Assembly: GCA_964645785.1 (NCBI GenBank)
Contig: CAZYAV010000002.1
Coordinates: 1 to 64,000, forward strand
Reading direction: 5' to 3'
Length of the DNA stretch: 64,000 bases
DNA from: CALWZE01 sp964645785
Lineage (GTDB): Bacteria > Bacillota > Clostridia > Oscillospirales > Ruminococcaceae
Shown here: in pieces, positions 34,493 through 43,837 of the stretch
Layout: every line of letters begins with the position of its first letter
How positions within the stretch are numbered: the stretch's first letter is position 1
The notes under the pieces: model-generated
Database searches by the model: none
What the model saw: only the letters and a program-made list of their open reading frames with translations
What the model was told of the DNA's origin: nothing
Made by a program: the position numbers and the translations under genes

Positions 34493-34519
34493 CATTCGCA
34501 GCTTTGGAGGTTTTTGCTG

Positions 34520-35575
34520 ATGTTTCAAGCACTCTGGGATCTGATCGCGATACCGCTTGGATATATCATGCGCTGGTGCTACCTGTTCGTCAATGACATC
34601 CTGCACCTGCCGCTTTCCTACGTGATCGCGCTGTTTCTGTTCGCCCTCGTCACCAAAATTCTGCTGTTCCCGCTCGCGGTCAAGCAGCAGAAAAGCACAG
34701 CGCGCATGGCTGCGTTCCAGCCGATTATCGCGGATATCCAAAAGACCTACGCCAAGGATAAAAACCGGCAGAATCAGGAGCTGATGAAGCTGCAGGAGGA
34801 GATGGGCTACAACCCCATGTCCGGCTGCCTGCCGATGCTCATCCAGTTCCCGATTATCTTCGGCCTTGTCGAGGTCATCTATAAGCCGCTGACCTATATG
34901 CTGCGGCTGCCGAAGGAGCTCATCGCCCAGCTGACCGAGCAGGTCACGGCGATGCTGCCCGCGGCCGAGGCCACGACGGCCGCCCGCATGATCGAGACAA
35001 GCATCATCGAGCAGGTCAAGACCAACGCGGGGGCGTTCAGCAGCCTGTTTGCCCAGTTCCCCGACGAGATGAAGGTCATCGCCGACCTCAACATGTCCAT
35101 CGGCTCGATCAATTTGTGGGAAAAGCCGACCCTCGGCTTCAACCTGATGCTGCTGGTGCCGCTGTTTTCGGTTGTGACCATGTTCCTTTCCACCATGATC
35201 ACCACCAAAACGAGCGGCCAGAGCCAGATGAGCGGCGGCAACATGAAGATGATGAACATCACCATGTCGCTCATGTTCGCCATCTTCTCCTTTATGTACC
35301 CGGCGGGCTTCTCGCTTTACTGGGGCTTTCAGAACATCATCATCATCTTCCAGCAGATGATTCTGCGCAAGATGATCGACCCGGAAAAGTACAAGCAGGA
35401 CGCGCTGCGCCAGATGGAGGAAAACCGCAAGAACAAAAAGAAAAAGGCGCAGCGGTCGGTCGAGGTATACGACGTGGAGAGCGGCAAGATTGTCAAGAAG
35501 AATATGACCCTGTCTGATCTTGAAAAGCTCCGCCTGCAGCGCGCGCGCGAAATCGACAGCGAGCGATACGACTGA
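34520..35575 (+). CDS. yidC: membrane protein insertase YidC/OxaA
   Basis: A 351-residue insertase with about five membrane segments. The cytoplasmic hairpin KQQKSTARMAAFQPIIADIQ, then PMSGCLPMLIQFPIIFGL, and late FSLYWGFQNIIIIFQQMIL are typical of YidC. There is no lipobox, unlike many Gram-positive homologues. The C-terminal tail is long and basic (NKKKKAQRS). ATG 34520 is preferred over the TTG at 34514 because GGAGG lies 9 bp upstream of it. Confidence 0.95.
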   Translation: MFQALWDLIAIPLGYIMRWCYLFVNDILHLPLSYVIALFLFALVTKILLFPLAVKQQKSTARMAAFQPIIADIQKTYAKDKNRQNQELMKLQEEMGYNPMSGCLPMLIQFPIIFGLVEVIYKPLTYMLRLPKELIAQLTEQVTAMLPAAEATTAARMIETSIIEQVKTNAGAFSSLFAQFPDEMKVIADLNMSIGSINLWEKPTLGFNLMLLVPLFSVVTMFLSTMITTKTSGQSQMSGGNMKMMNITMSLMFAIFSFMYPAGFSLYWGFQNIIIIFQQMILRKMIDPEKYKQDALRQMEENRKNKKKKAQRSVEVYDVESGKIVKKNMTLSDLEKLRLQRAREIDSERYD

Positions 35576-35622
35576 GCGCGTCTGCCGGCGCTGACTCAAT
35601 ACGGAAAGGAAGTGCTCCCGAA

Positions 35623-36618
35623 ATGCAGGAAATCATCGCAACGGGGAAAACGACGGAGGAAGCGATTGAAAAGGCATGCGCCGAGCTTGGCCGTTCCCGC
35701 GACGAGGTGACGATTGAGATCATCGACATGCCGCAGCGCAGGCTGTTTGGCATGTCGCCCGCAAAGGTGCGCGTCTGTGCGGCGGAGGAGACGTTTTCTG
35801 TCAAGGAGCTGCTTGCGGACGCGGCGGCGCCCGCCCCCCGCGAGCCGAAGGAAAAGCCCGAACCCCGTGAAAAGCAGCGGCCGGTCGCCCCGCCGCGCGC
35901 CGAAAAGCCCGCGCCAAAGACGGAACCCGCCCCGGCGGACGAGCAGGCGGACGAGCGCGCGCAGGAGGAAATCCCGCTGGACGCGCTGCCGGGCTCGGCG
36001 GCAAAGTCGCTGGAATATTTGCAGGGCATCGCGCGCGGCCTCGGCGCGCAGCGGCTGGAATACCGCGCGGTGAAAACCGAGCGCGGCGTGAAGTTTGTTG
36101 TGGACGGCGAGGACGCCTCGCTGCTCATCGGCCGCCGCGGCGAGACGATGGACGCCGTGCAGTACCTCTGCACCCTGATTGGCAGCCGCAGCGACGCGGA
36201 TTACTGCAAGGTCTCGCTCGATGTCGCCAACTACCGCAGCAAGCGGGAAAAGGCGCTGCGCGCGCTGGCGGCAAAGGAGGCGGCTAAGGTCAAAAAGACA
36301 AAATACAGCCAGACCCTGGAGCCGATGAATCCCTATGAGCGGCGGATTGTGCACAGTGCCGTTCAGGAAATCGAGGGGGTCAAAAGCGAGTCGATCGGCG
36401 TCGAGCCGAACCGGCGGGTGGTGATTTCCCTCATCAGCGGCGGCAAGCAGGGCGGCCGCGGCCGCGGACGGCGGGATGGCGGCCGAAGCCGCCGGTATGA
36501 TGACCGGCGGGACAGCCGCAGGCAGGGAAGCGAACCGCCCCGCAAAACAAGCGCGCAGATCGCGGACGAGTACAAGCCCGCGAACGACGTGCCGCTTTAC
36601 GGCAAAATCGAATTCTGA
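35623..36618 (+). CDS. jag: RNA-binding protein Jag/KhpB (EloR)
   Basis: A 331-residue protein. The N-terminal Jag domain (residues 1-55) ends in RRLFGMSPAKV. A Pro/Ala/Glu-rich linker of about 65 residues follows, then a KH domain with LIGRRGETMDAVQYL and an R3H domain with EPMNPYERRIVHSAV. An Arg/Gly-rich tail (GGRGRGRRDGG) follows, longer than in Bacillus. It controls cell elongation and RNA fate in Gram-positives and is always found beside yidC. Confidence 0.95.
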   Translation: MQEIIATGKTTEEAIEKACAELGRSRDEVTIEIIDMPQRRLFGMSPAKVRVCAAEETFSVKELLADAAAPAPREPKEKPEPREKQRPVAPPRAEKPAPKTEPAPADEQADERAQEEIPLDALPGSAAKSLEYLQGIARGLGAQRLEYRAVKTERGVKFVVDGEDASLLIGRRGETMDAVQYLCTLIGSRSDADYCKVSLDVANYRSKREKALRALAAKEAAKVKKTKYSQTLEPMNPYERRIVHSAVQEIEGVKSESIGVEPNRRVVISLISGGKQGGRGRGRRDGGRSRRYDDRRDSRRQGSEPPRKTSAQIADEYKPANDVPLYGKIEF

Positions 36619-36670
36619 ACAGATTGGCGCGGCCGTTGCAAATAACGACCCGGCCGAACAGAGAATCTGA

Positions 36671-36744
36671 CACACCGGGGTCAAAGGCCGGCTGTGCGCG
36701 GACAGGTTGCCGCGTGCGCGGGGCTTGGGACCCCGGTGTTTTTG
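36671..36744 (+). terminator. large-loop hairpin before mnmE
   Basis: ACACCGGGGTC (36672-36682) and GACCCCGGTGT (36729-36739) form an 11-bp stem ending in TTTTTGG. The 46-base loop contains GC-rich inner repeats that could fold further. It separates jag from mnmE and may be a terminator or a regulated leader. Confidence 0.65.
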
Positions 36745-36792
36745 GCCGGCTTGCGGGAACGCCGCGCGGACGCGGCAAAGGAGGAAAAGCGG

Positions 36793-38166
36793 ATGCAGGA
36801 TCTGTTTGCAACAATCGCGGCCATCGCGACCCCGGCCGGTGCGGGCGGGATCGGGATTGTCAAGCTGTCCGGCGCGGACGCGTTTGCGGTTGCCGGCCGG
36901 GTTGTCCGGCTGCGCAGCGGGGAGCCGCTCGAGCGGCTGCGCGGCTTCTCCGCCCGGCTGGCAAAGGTGTACGACCGGCAGAACCGGCTGGTAGACGAGG
37001 CGGTCGTCCTCGTCTACCGCGCGCCCAAAAGCTACACGGGCGAGGACACGGTTGAAATCATGTGCCACGGCGGGCAGATTGTGTGCGAGCGGGTGCTGCG
37101 CGAGGTGCTGGCGCAGGGCGCGGTCATGGCCGGGCGGGGCGAATTCACCCGCCGCGCGTTTGTCAACGGCCGCATCTCGCTGACCGAGGCGGAGGCGGTC
37201 AACGACCTGATTCACGCGGCGTCTCAGCAGGGGGAGGCGGCCGCGGCCGCGCTGTCCGACGGCGCGCTGCGGCGGAAAATCGACGCGCTGAAAGGGGAAA
37301 TCCTCGACCTGCAGGCGCACATCACGGCCTGGATCGACTTCCCGGAGGAGGACGTCGACGAGGTGGACGCGGGGCAGCTGCAAGCCGCGCTCGGCGCACT
37401 GCGCGGCGCGCTTTCCCGCCTTTGCGACAGCTTTGAGCTGGGCGCCGACCTCATCCGCGGGGTGCCGGCGGCCATTGTGGGCAGCCCGAACGTCGGCAAA
37501 AGCACCCTGCTCAACCTGCTGGCGGGCGCGCCCAAGGCGATTGTGACCCCGATTGCGGGCACAACGCGGGACGTCGTGGAGCAGAGTGTGCGGCTGGGCG
37601 GCACGGCGCTGCTGCTTGCGGACACGGCTGGCCTGCGGGAGAGCGCCGACCCCGTCGAGCAGATGGGCATCGCGCTCGCGCGCAAAAAGATCGAGCAGGC
37701 GAGCCTGGTGTTCGCGGTGTTCGACAGCTCCCGCCCGCTGGAGGAGGCGGACCTTGCGCTGATTGAGCTGCTGCGCGGCCGCCGGGTGATTGCGATTGTC
37801 AACAAAACCGACCTTGCGCCCCGGCTCGACCCCGCCCCGATTGAGGCGGCGTTCGGCGCGGCGGTTTACCTGAGTGCCAACGACCCGGCGGCGCACGAGA
37901 CGCTCGACCGGGCGGTCGCGCAGCGGCTGCGGACGGCGAACCTCGACCCCGACGAGCCGGTGCTCGCCAACGAGCGGCAGCGCGCCTGCGCCGAGCGCGC
38001 GCTGGAGGCGGTGGATGAGGCGCTGCGCGCCGCGCAGACCCTCACCCCGGACGTGGTGTTCGCGCTGCTGAGCGAGGCGCTCGAGGCGCTGGCCGAGCTG
38101 AGCGGCGAAAACGTCAGCGAATCGGTGCTCGACGAGGTGTTTTCCCGCTTCTGCGTGGGAAAGTGA
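36793..38166 (+). CDS. mnmE: tRNA modification GTPase MnmE
   Basis: A 457-residue GTPase that with MnmG modifies the wobble uridine of certain tRNAs. The N-terminal folate-binding domain starts MQDLFATIAAIATPAGAGGIGIVKLSG. The G domain has GSPNVGKSTLLN, and the C-terminus is FCVGK with the conserved cysteine at residue 454. ATG 36793 is preferred because AAAGGAGG precedes it; an in-frame start at 36694 lies inside the upstream hairpin. Confidence 0.96.
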   Translation: MQDLFATIAAIATPAGAGGIGIVKLSGADAFAVAGRVVRLRSGEPLERLRGFSARLAKVYDRQNRLVDEAVVLVYRAPKSYTGEDTVEIMCHGGQIVCERVLREVLAQGAVMAGRGEFTRRAFVNGRISLTEAEAVNDLIHAASQQGEAAAAALSDGALRRKIDALKGEILDLQAHITAWIDFPEEDVDEVDAGQLQAALGALRGALSRLCDSFELGADLIRGVPAAIVGSPNVGKSTLLNLLAGAPKAIVTPIAGTTRDVVEQSVRLGGTALLLADTAGLRESADPVEQMGIALARKKIEQASLVFAVFDSSRPLEEADLALIELLRGRRVIAIVNKTDLAPRLDPAPIEAAFGAAVYLSANDPAAHETLDRAVAQRLRTANLDPDEPVLANERQRACAERALEAVDEALRAAQTLTPDVVFALLSEALEALAELSGENVSESVLDEVFSRFCVGK

Positions 38167-38373
38167 CCCGCGCCGGCTCCTTCACCCGGCGCGCGGCCGA
38201 ACGTGCGGCGGCCGGGCTCGCAGCGGAACCCGGGCAGGGACGTCCGAAAGGCGCCGCGGCTTTGCCGGCATATGAGAAAATGACACGGCGGTTCAAAAGC
38301 CGCGCCGCGCGCCCGGTGCGCAGGCAGGCCGATATCCAAAACGCCGCCCGGCGGGCAGACAGGGGGGAGACCT

Positions 38374-39600
38374 TTGCGAAAAAATGTAATCTGGAACACG
38401 GCTGGGGTCTTTCTGTCCATGGCGACCTCCTTTGTCTATTCGTGGATTCTGGTGCGCTTCTGCGGGCTGGGGCTCAGCGGGGTCTGGTCGTACCTGTTCG
38501 CGGTCGCCTGCACGCTCGGGACGCTGGCCGCGTTCGGCGGCAGAACCTATCAGGTCACCGACGCGTCGGACGAGATTCGCACCTGCACCTACATCCGCGC
38601 GCGGCGGCTGACGGTTTGCGCGGCGTTTCTGGTTCTGCTTGTGTTTGCGGCGGTAAAGGGATTTTCGCCCCGCCGCACCGCCGTGCTGTTGCTGGTCTGC
38701 GTGTTCAAGTTCTTTGACGAGATCAGCGACGTGTATTACGGCGTGCTGCAAAAGCACGGCAAGCTGTACCTTGTCGGCCAGTCGCTGTTTTTCAAATCCC
38801 TGCTGAACATGCTGCTGTTCTTTCTGGGCGCGGTGCTGTCAAAGGATCTGCTCTGGCCGGCGGCGCTGCTCTTCCTCAACAACCTGCTGTTTATCCTGCT
38901 GGTGGATAAGCGGCAGGCGCTGCGCTGCGAGCAGATTGTGCTGGTGCCCGACCGGGCCGGCTTTGTGCGGTATTTCCGCTCCCACCTGCTAATCTGCCTC
39001 TGCCTGTTCCTGGCGACCTTTTTGGCAAACTGCCCCAAATATGTCCTGGAACGGTTTATGAGCGAGGACATGCAGGGGATATACAACGCGCTGTCCTCGC
39101 CCGCGACGGCGGTGACCCTGGCCGGCAGCTTTCTCATTAACCCGATTCTTGTGGAGCTGTCCCAGCTGTACAGGCAAAACAGAATCGCGGAAATGCAGAA
39201 AACAAGCGGGAAAATCGCGGGGATTTTGCTGCTGCTCGGGGCGGCCGGGTGTCTGGGCGGGTACTGGCTCGGGGTGCCGCTGCTCAACCTGATTTACCAC
39301 ACCGAGCTGAGCGCCTACCGGCCGGAGCTGGTGATCCTCATTGCCGGGTGCACCTTCTTCACCGTCTCGACCGTGCAGTCGACCATCCTGATTTCGGCAA
39401 GGCGGCTGCGGGGGCAGCTGGCCGTAAGCCTGCTGCTGGGCGCACTGTCCCCCGCTGTATACGTGCCGGCGGTGCAGCGGTACGGGATCCGGGGCGCCGC
39501 GTGCGGCTACTGCCTGGTGATGCTGCTGCGGTTCGCGGGGTATTCCGCCCTGATCGGGGGGATCAAGAGGAAGCCGGACAGCACGCCGCCCCTTAAGTAA
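38374..39600 (+). CDS. polysaccharide flippase (Wzx/oligosaccharide exporter type)
   Basis: A 408-residue membrane protein with about twelve hydrophobic segments, of the MATE-like flippase superfamily that moves undecaprenyl-linked oligosaccharides across the membrane. It begins RKNVIWNTAGVFLSMATSFVYSWIL, as many Wzx proteins do. Start is TTG 38374 behind GGGGGGAG. No glycosyltransferase or polymerase is nearby, which is unusual, and the gene splits mnmE from mnmG. It may be a lone insertion. Confidence 0.8.
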   Translation: MRKNVIWNTAGVFLSMATSFVYSWILVRFCGLGLSGVWSYLFAVACTLGTLAAFGGRTYQVTDASDEIRTCTYIRARRLTVCAAFLVLLVFAAVKGFSPRRTAVLLLVCVFKFFDEISDVYYGVLQKHGKLYLVGQSLFFKSLLNMLLFFLGAVLSKDLLWPAALLFLNNLLFILLVDKRQALRCEQIVLVPDRAGFVRYFRSHLLICLCLFLATFLANCPKYVLERFMSEDMQGIYNALSSPATAVTLAGSFLINPILVELSQLYRQNRIAEMQKTSGKIAGILLLLGAAGCLGGYWLGVPLLNLIYHTELSAYRPELVILIAGCTFFTVSTVQSTILISARRLRGQLAVSLLLGALSPAVYVPAVQRYGIRGAACGYCLVMLLRFAGYSALIGGIKRKPDSTPPLK

Positions 39601-39784
39601 AGAAGCCGCACGGGCTTAAACGCGGCGGAACGCGGCCGGGCACACCGGGCTGCGCCGTTTGGGTTATTGACCGCGCGGGAACGGGCAGGCCGCCACAGAC
39701 AAAAAGACAGCAGCGGGGCGCCGCCGGCAGAATGCCGCGGACAAGAGGCCGCTGAGGAAATCTGGAACAGGGAGCGAAGGGTCG

Positions 39785-41686
39785 ATGTATGCTTTTCAGT
39801 CGTATGATGTGATTGTGGTGGGCGCGGGGCACGCCGGGTGCGAGGCCGCGCTGGCCGCCGCGCGGCTCGGCGCCAAAACCGCGGTGTTCACCCTGTCGCT
39901 CGACGCGGTCGGCAACCTGCCCTGCAACCCCTCCATCGGCGGAACGGCCAAGGGGCACCTGGTGTTCGAGCTGGACGCGCTGGGCGGGGAGATGGGGCGC
40001 GCGGCGGATGCCACCACCCTGCAAAGCCGGATGCTGAACACAACCAAGGGGGCGGCGGTGCACTCCCTGCGGGTGCAGAGCGACCGCCGCGCCTATCACC
40101 GCTACATGAAGCGCGCGCTGGAATCCGAGCCGATGCTCGACCTCATCCAGGACGAGGTAGTTGCGCTGATGACCGAGGACGGTGCGGTCTGCGGGGTGCG
40201 CACGGCGCTCGGCGCGGTGCACCGGGCAAAGGCGGTCGTCATCGCGACGGGCACCTATCTCGGCGGCAAAATTTTCGTCGGCGCGGGGGAGAAGCCCTGC
40301 GGGCCGGACGGGGTCGCCGCGGCGGCCGGCCTGACCGATTCGCTGCGGGCGCTGGGGCTGCCGATTCGCCGGTTCAAGACCGGCACGCCCGCCCGCGTCC
40401 ACCGGCGCAGCATTGATTTGGACAGGCTGGCCGTCCAGCGCGGGGACGAGGAGATTGTCCCGTTCACTTTCATGGGCGAGTATCCGATCCAGAATAAGGT
40501 CGTCTGCTATATTGCCCACACCAACCCCCGCACCCACGCGGTCATCCGCGCGAACCTCGACCGCTCGCCGCTCTACGGCGGAAAAATCGAGGGAATCGGC
40601 CCGCGGTACTGCCCGTCCATTGAGGACAAGGTGGTGCGGTTCCCGGACAAGGCGCGGCACCAGCTGTTTATTGAGCCCTGCGGGCTGGACACCGACGAGA
40701 TGTATTTGCAGGGCATGTCCAGCTCGCTGCCGCTGGATGTACAGTACGAGATGTACCGAACAATCGAGGGGCTGGAGCGGGTCGAGATCATGCGCCCCGC
40801 CTACGCAATCGAATACGACTGCGTCGACCCGCTCGCGCTGGAGCCGACCCTCGCGCTGCGCAGCCTGCCGGGGCTTTACGGCGCGGGGCAGTTCAACGGC
40901 ACAAGCGGCTATGAGGAAGCGGCCGCGCAGGGCTTTGTCGCGGGGGTCAACGCGGCGCACCGCGCGCTCGTCCGCCCGCCCTTTGTGCTGCCCCGGCAGA
41001 GCTCCTATATCGGCACCCTGATCGACGACCTCGTCACCAAGGGGACGAACGAGCCGTACCGGATGATGACCAGCCGCAGCGAGTACCGGCTGCTGCTGCG
41101 GCAGGACAACGCCGACCTGCGGCTGTGCGAGACCGGGCGGGCGCTCGGCCTTGTCGGGGATGAAAAATACGCGGTGTTCTGCAAAAACCGGGCACTGCTG
41201 CAATCCGAGCTTGCGCGGCTGGAAAAGCGGACGGCGCAGCCCTGCGCGGCGCTCAACAGCCTGCTTGCCGGCCGGGGCGGGGAGCCGCTCAGGGCGCCGG
41301 CGGCGCTTGCGGCGCTGCTGCGGCGGCCGGGGGTGCGCTACGCCGACCTTGCCCCGTTCGACCCCGACCGCCCGGCGGGGATGCCCCCCCGGCTGGTCAC
41401 CAAGCTGGAAACCGAGCTGAAATACGCCGGATACCTCAAGCGGCAGCAGGCCGCCGTCGAGCGGCAGAAGCGGCTGGAGGATATGGCCATCCCCGCCGGG
41501 CTCGATTACGGCGAAATCGAGGGGCTGCGCACCGAGGCGCGCAGCAAGCTGGCCGCGCTGCGGCCTCGTTCGCTCGGGCAGGCGGCGCGAATCAGCGGGG
41601 TAAACCCGGCGGATATCCAGATTCTGACCGTCGTGCTGGAGCGGCGCAGGCGGCAGCAGACCCGAAAGGAGACCGGCCATGATTGA
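39785..41686 (+). CDS. mnmG: tRNA uridine-5-carboxymethylaminomethyl modification enzyme MnmG
   Basis: A 633-residue FAD-binding partner of MnmE. The dinucleotide motif is VVGAGHAGCEAALAAARLG, followed by CNPSIGGTAKGHL. FNGTSGYEEAAAQG and TSRSEYRLLLRQDNAD are conserved landmarks. The C-terminal helical domain binds MnmE. It overlaps rsmG by 8 bp. Confidence 0.97.
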   Translation: MYAFQSYDVIVVGAGHAGCEAALAAARLGAKTAVFTLSLDAVGNLPCNPSIGGTAKGHLVFELDALGGEMGRAADATTLQSRMLNTTKGAAVHSLRVQSDRRAYHRYMKRALESEPMLDLIQDEVVALMTEDGAVCGVRTALGAVHRAKAVVIATGTYLGGKIFVGAGEKPCGPDGVAAAAGLTDSLRALGLPIRRFKTGTPARVHRRSIDLDRLAVQRGDEEIVPFTFMGEYPIQNKVVCYIAHTNPRTHAVIRANLDRSPLYGGKIEGIGPRYCPSIEDKVVRFPDKARHQLFIEPCGLDTDEMYLQGMSSSLPLDVQYEMYRTIEGLERVEIMRPAYAIEYDCVDPLALEPTLALRSLPGLYGAGQFNGTSGYEEAAAQGFVAGVNAAHRALVRPPFVLPRQSSYIGTLIDDLVTKGTNEPYRMMTSRSEYRLLLRQDNADLRLCETGRALGLVGDEKYAVFCKNRALLQSELARLEKRTAQPCAALNSLLAGRGGEPLRAPAALAALLRRPGVRYADLAPFDPDRPAGMPPRLVTKLETELKYAGYLKRQQAAVERQKRLEDMAIPAGLDYGEIEGLRTEARSKLAALRPRSLGQAARISGVNPADIQILTVVLERRRRQQTRKETGHD

Positions 41687-42386
41687 CCGCGAACACTTGA
41701 TTGCCGCCGCGGCGGCATACGGCATCCCGCTCACCCCGGCGCAGGCCGCGCAGCTGGACGGCTACGCCGGGCTGCTTGTGGAAAAAAACAAGGTGATGAA
41801 CCTGACTGCCATCACCGACCCGCAGGGGGTGGAGGTAAAGCACCTGGTGGACAGCCTGCTGTGCGCCGCGCAGCCGGAGGTGGACGGCCGGGTGGCGGAT
41901 ATCGGCACGGGGGCGGGGTTCCCGGGCGTTGTGCTCAAAATCCTCAAGCCCGCGCTCTCGCTCACCCTCATCGACGCCACCGCGAAAAAGCTCGATTTTG
42001 TCGCGCAGAGCTGTGCCGCGATTGGCCTTGCGGCCGGGACGGTGCACGGCCGGGCGGAGGAGCTTGCCCGCAGCCCGGAATACCGCGAGCGGTTTGACTG
42101 CGTCACGGCGCGCGCGGTTGCGAACCTGCCCGCGCTGTGCGAATACTGCCTGCCGTTTGTGCGGGTGGGCGGCTGGTTTATCGCAATGAAGGGGCCGGAG
42201 GCGGCCGCAGAGCTCGCCGCGGCCGCGCCCGCGCTGCGCGCGCTGGGGGGCGAATGCGCCGCGCTGCGCCGGTTCACCCTGCCCGATTCAAGCGAGCGGT
42301 CGCTCGTCATCCTCAAAAAAATATCGCAAACCCCGACAAAATACCCCCGCAGCGGCAAGAATATTACAAAAAAACCGATCCGGTAG
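41679..42386 (+). CDS. rsmG: 16S rRNA methyltransferase RsmG
   Basis: A 235-residue SAM-dependent enzyme that makes m7G in 16S rRNA. The SAM motif is VADIGTGAGFPGVVLKIL and the catalytic region contains TARAVANLPALCEYCLP. It starts inside the end of mnmG. The basic C-terminal tail (TPTKYPRSGKNITKKPIR) is longer than usual. Confidence 0.95.
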   Translation: MIDREHLIAAAAAYGIPLTPAQAAQLDGYAGLLVEKNKVMNLTAITDPQGVEVKHLVDSLLCAAQPEVDGRVADIGTGAGFPGVVLKILKPALSLTLIDATAKKLDFVAQSCAAIGLAAGTVHGRAEELARSPEYRERFDCVTARAVANLPALCEYCLPFVRVGGWFIAMKGPEAAAELAAAAPALRALGGECAALRRFTLPDSSERSLVILKKISQTPTKYPRSGKNITKKPIR

Positions 42387-42488
42387 CGCGCGCCCTGTCG
42401 AACCGTGCAGAAACCGGTAGATGGAAATAACTGGTAATTTGTGCTTTTCTGTGGTATGCTTGTCCCATCAGGAAAGGCGGGGGACAAC

Positions 42489-43292
42489 ATGCTGTTTAAA
42501 AAGAACAAGAGGCTTTGTGCGGCACATGTCCGGGTGGAGGAAATTCTGGACAGGGGGTTGACCTGCCGCCGGTTCCGGGACGAGGAAAAGCAGGCCGAGC
42601 TGCAGGCCAGCATCGCGCAGGCCGGCATCCTCGAGCCGCTGCATCTCTGCCGCGCGCAGGGCGGCTACATCCTGATTTCTGGCGGCCGCCGGCTGGAGGC
42701 CGCGAAGCGGCTGGGGCTGAAAACCGTCCCCGCGGTTATCGAGGAGGGACTGAGTGAGGCGGAGCTGCTCACCCGCGCGTTTGTGGAAAACAACCGCAAG
42801 GAGAGCTTCAGCGTATTTGAGCAGGCGGAGCTGCTGCGGCGGATTATGGCGCTGCGCGGCCTGAACGAGGCGGAGACCGCCCGGCTGCTCGGGCTGGAGG
42901 AGGAGACGGTGCGCGCCCGGCTCAAGCTGCTCCACTTTGAGGCGGAGGCGGCGACCGTCTGCGAGGCGGCGGGGCTGAGCGAAAAGTGGATCAACCGGGT
43001 GGCGGCCATGCCGCCGCGCGAGCGGGATAAGCTGTTTTTCGGGCTGCTCAACGAGGGGGAGGATCTCGTCTCCCGCGCGAGCCGCCTGCGGGAGCGGCTG
43101 CGGCTGGACTGCGACGAGCCGCCCATGCGCACCATCGCCATCAAGGACGTGCGTATCTTTTTCAACACGATCGACCGCGCCGTCGAGGTCATGCAGCACG
43201 CCGGGGTGGAGGCCACCACCGAGCGGCACGATTTTGACGGACTGGTCGAGTATTACATCCGCATCCCCTGCGGGACACCCGCGCGCCGGTGA
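42489..43292 (+). CDS. noc: ParB-family protein at the noc position
   Basis: A 267-residue ParB/Spo0J-family protein placed after rsmG, where Noc (nucleoid occlusion protein) lies in Firmicutes. It has the N-terminal ParB domain, a helix-turn-helix (NEAETARLLGLEEETVRARL) and a C-terminal part (AIKDVRIFFNTIDRAVEVMQ) typical of clostridial paralogues. The CTP box reads SGGRRLEAAK instead of GERRxRAA. Whether it binds Noc sites or acts as a second ParB is not decidable here. A start at 42441 is rejected for lack of a ribosome binding site. Confidence 0.85.
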   Translation: MLFKKNKRLCAAHVRVEEILDRGLTCRRFRDEEKQAELQASIAQAGILEPLHLCRAQGGYILISGGRRLEAAKRLGLKTVPAVIEEGLSEAELLTRAFVENNRKESFSVFEQAELLRRIMALRGLNEAETARLLGLEEETVRARLKLLHFEAEAATVCEAAGLSEKWINRVAAMPPRERDKLFFGLLNEGEDLVSRASRLRERLRLDCDEPPMRTIAIKDVRIFFNTIDRAVEVMQHAGVEATTERHDFDGLVEYYIRIPCGTPARR

Positions 43293-43333
43293 CGCGGCGG
43301 ACAAATTCTGCATAGCATCTCTTCCAAATACAC

Positions 43334-43388
43334 AGCCAAAAACGCGCGGCGCCCCGGGGAATCCCCCGCCCGCGCGTTTTCGGCTTTT
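43334..43388 (+). terminator. terminator of the rpmH-noc block
   Basis: AAAACGCGCGG / CCGCGCGTTTT flanked by AGCC / GGCT, ending in TTTTT, 40 bp after noc. Confidence 0.85.
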
Positions 43389-43837
43389 TGCGGGGCGGGG
43401 GCGGTATTCGATGTTCCCCGATCAGCCGGGGAAGCCAAAGAGGGCGCTGACCGGGTCGGGTCGGTGCCGTCCGGATTTGCGCATCGGCGGGGCAAGGCCG
43501 CGGGGCGCTTGCCGCTGCGGGGAGGGTGCTTTGGGGGCTGCGAACTCCGGGAACGGGCGCAGTGGGACAGGGGCAGAGCCACCGCGCCCGGATGCGGCGC
43601 ACTGCGCGGGCGCAGGCGGGGGAGGCTCGTCTGCCTAACAAACGAAATCCGCGCTACGGCCCCGCCCCGCCCCCTCACCCCATGCCCCAGCACACCGGCA
43701 TCCTTTTTCGTCTATACAAACGGCCGCGAAACTGGTATAATAAAACCAATTAGCATCCGCGCGGGTGGATCCGGGTTGGGGAGCCGGGCAGCCGCGCGGC
43801 GCGAGCATTGCCTGATTCAGCAAAAACGGAGGATACT
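43389..43837. other. spacer with the transketolase promoter
   Basis: About 450 bp without a gene. An extended -10 promoter, TGGTATAAT (TATAAT at 43736-43741), lies about 100 bp upstream of the transketolase start. No clear -35 is needed or seen. Confidence 0.55.

Noticed and set aside
42396..42402. Single TGTCGAA (Spo0A-like) upstream of noc, and others near 1698 and 5616
   Set aside because: Isolated 7-mers occur by chance; no second box at 10 bp.
43159..43167. TTTTCAACA inside noc
   Set aside because: A single copy in coding sequence, without partners at the 9/11-bp offsets; likely chance.
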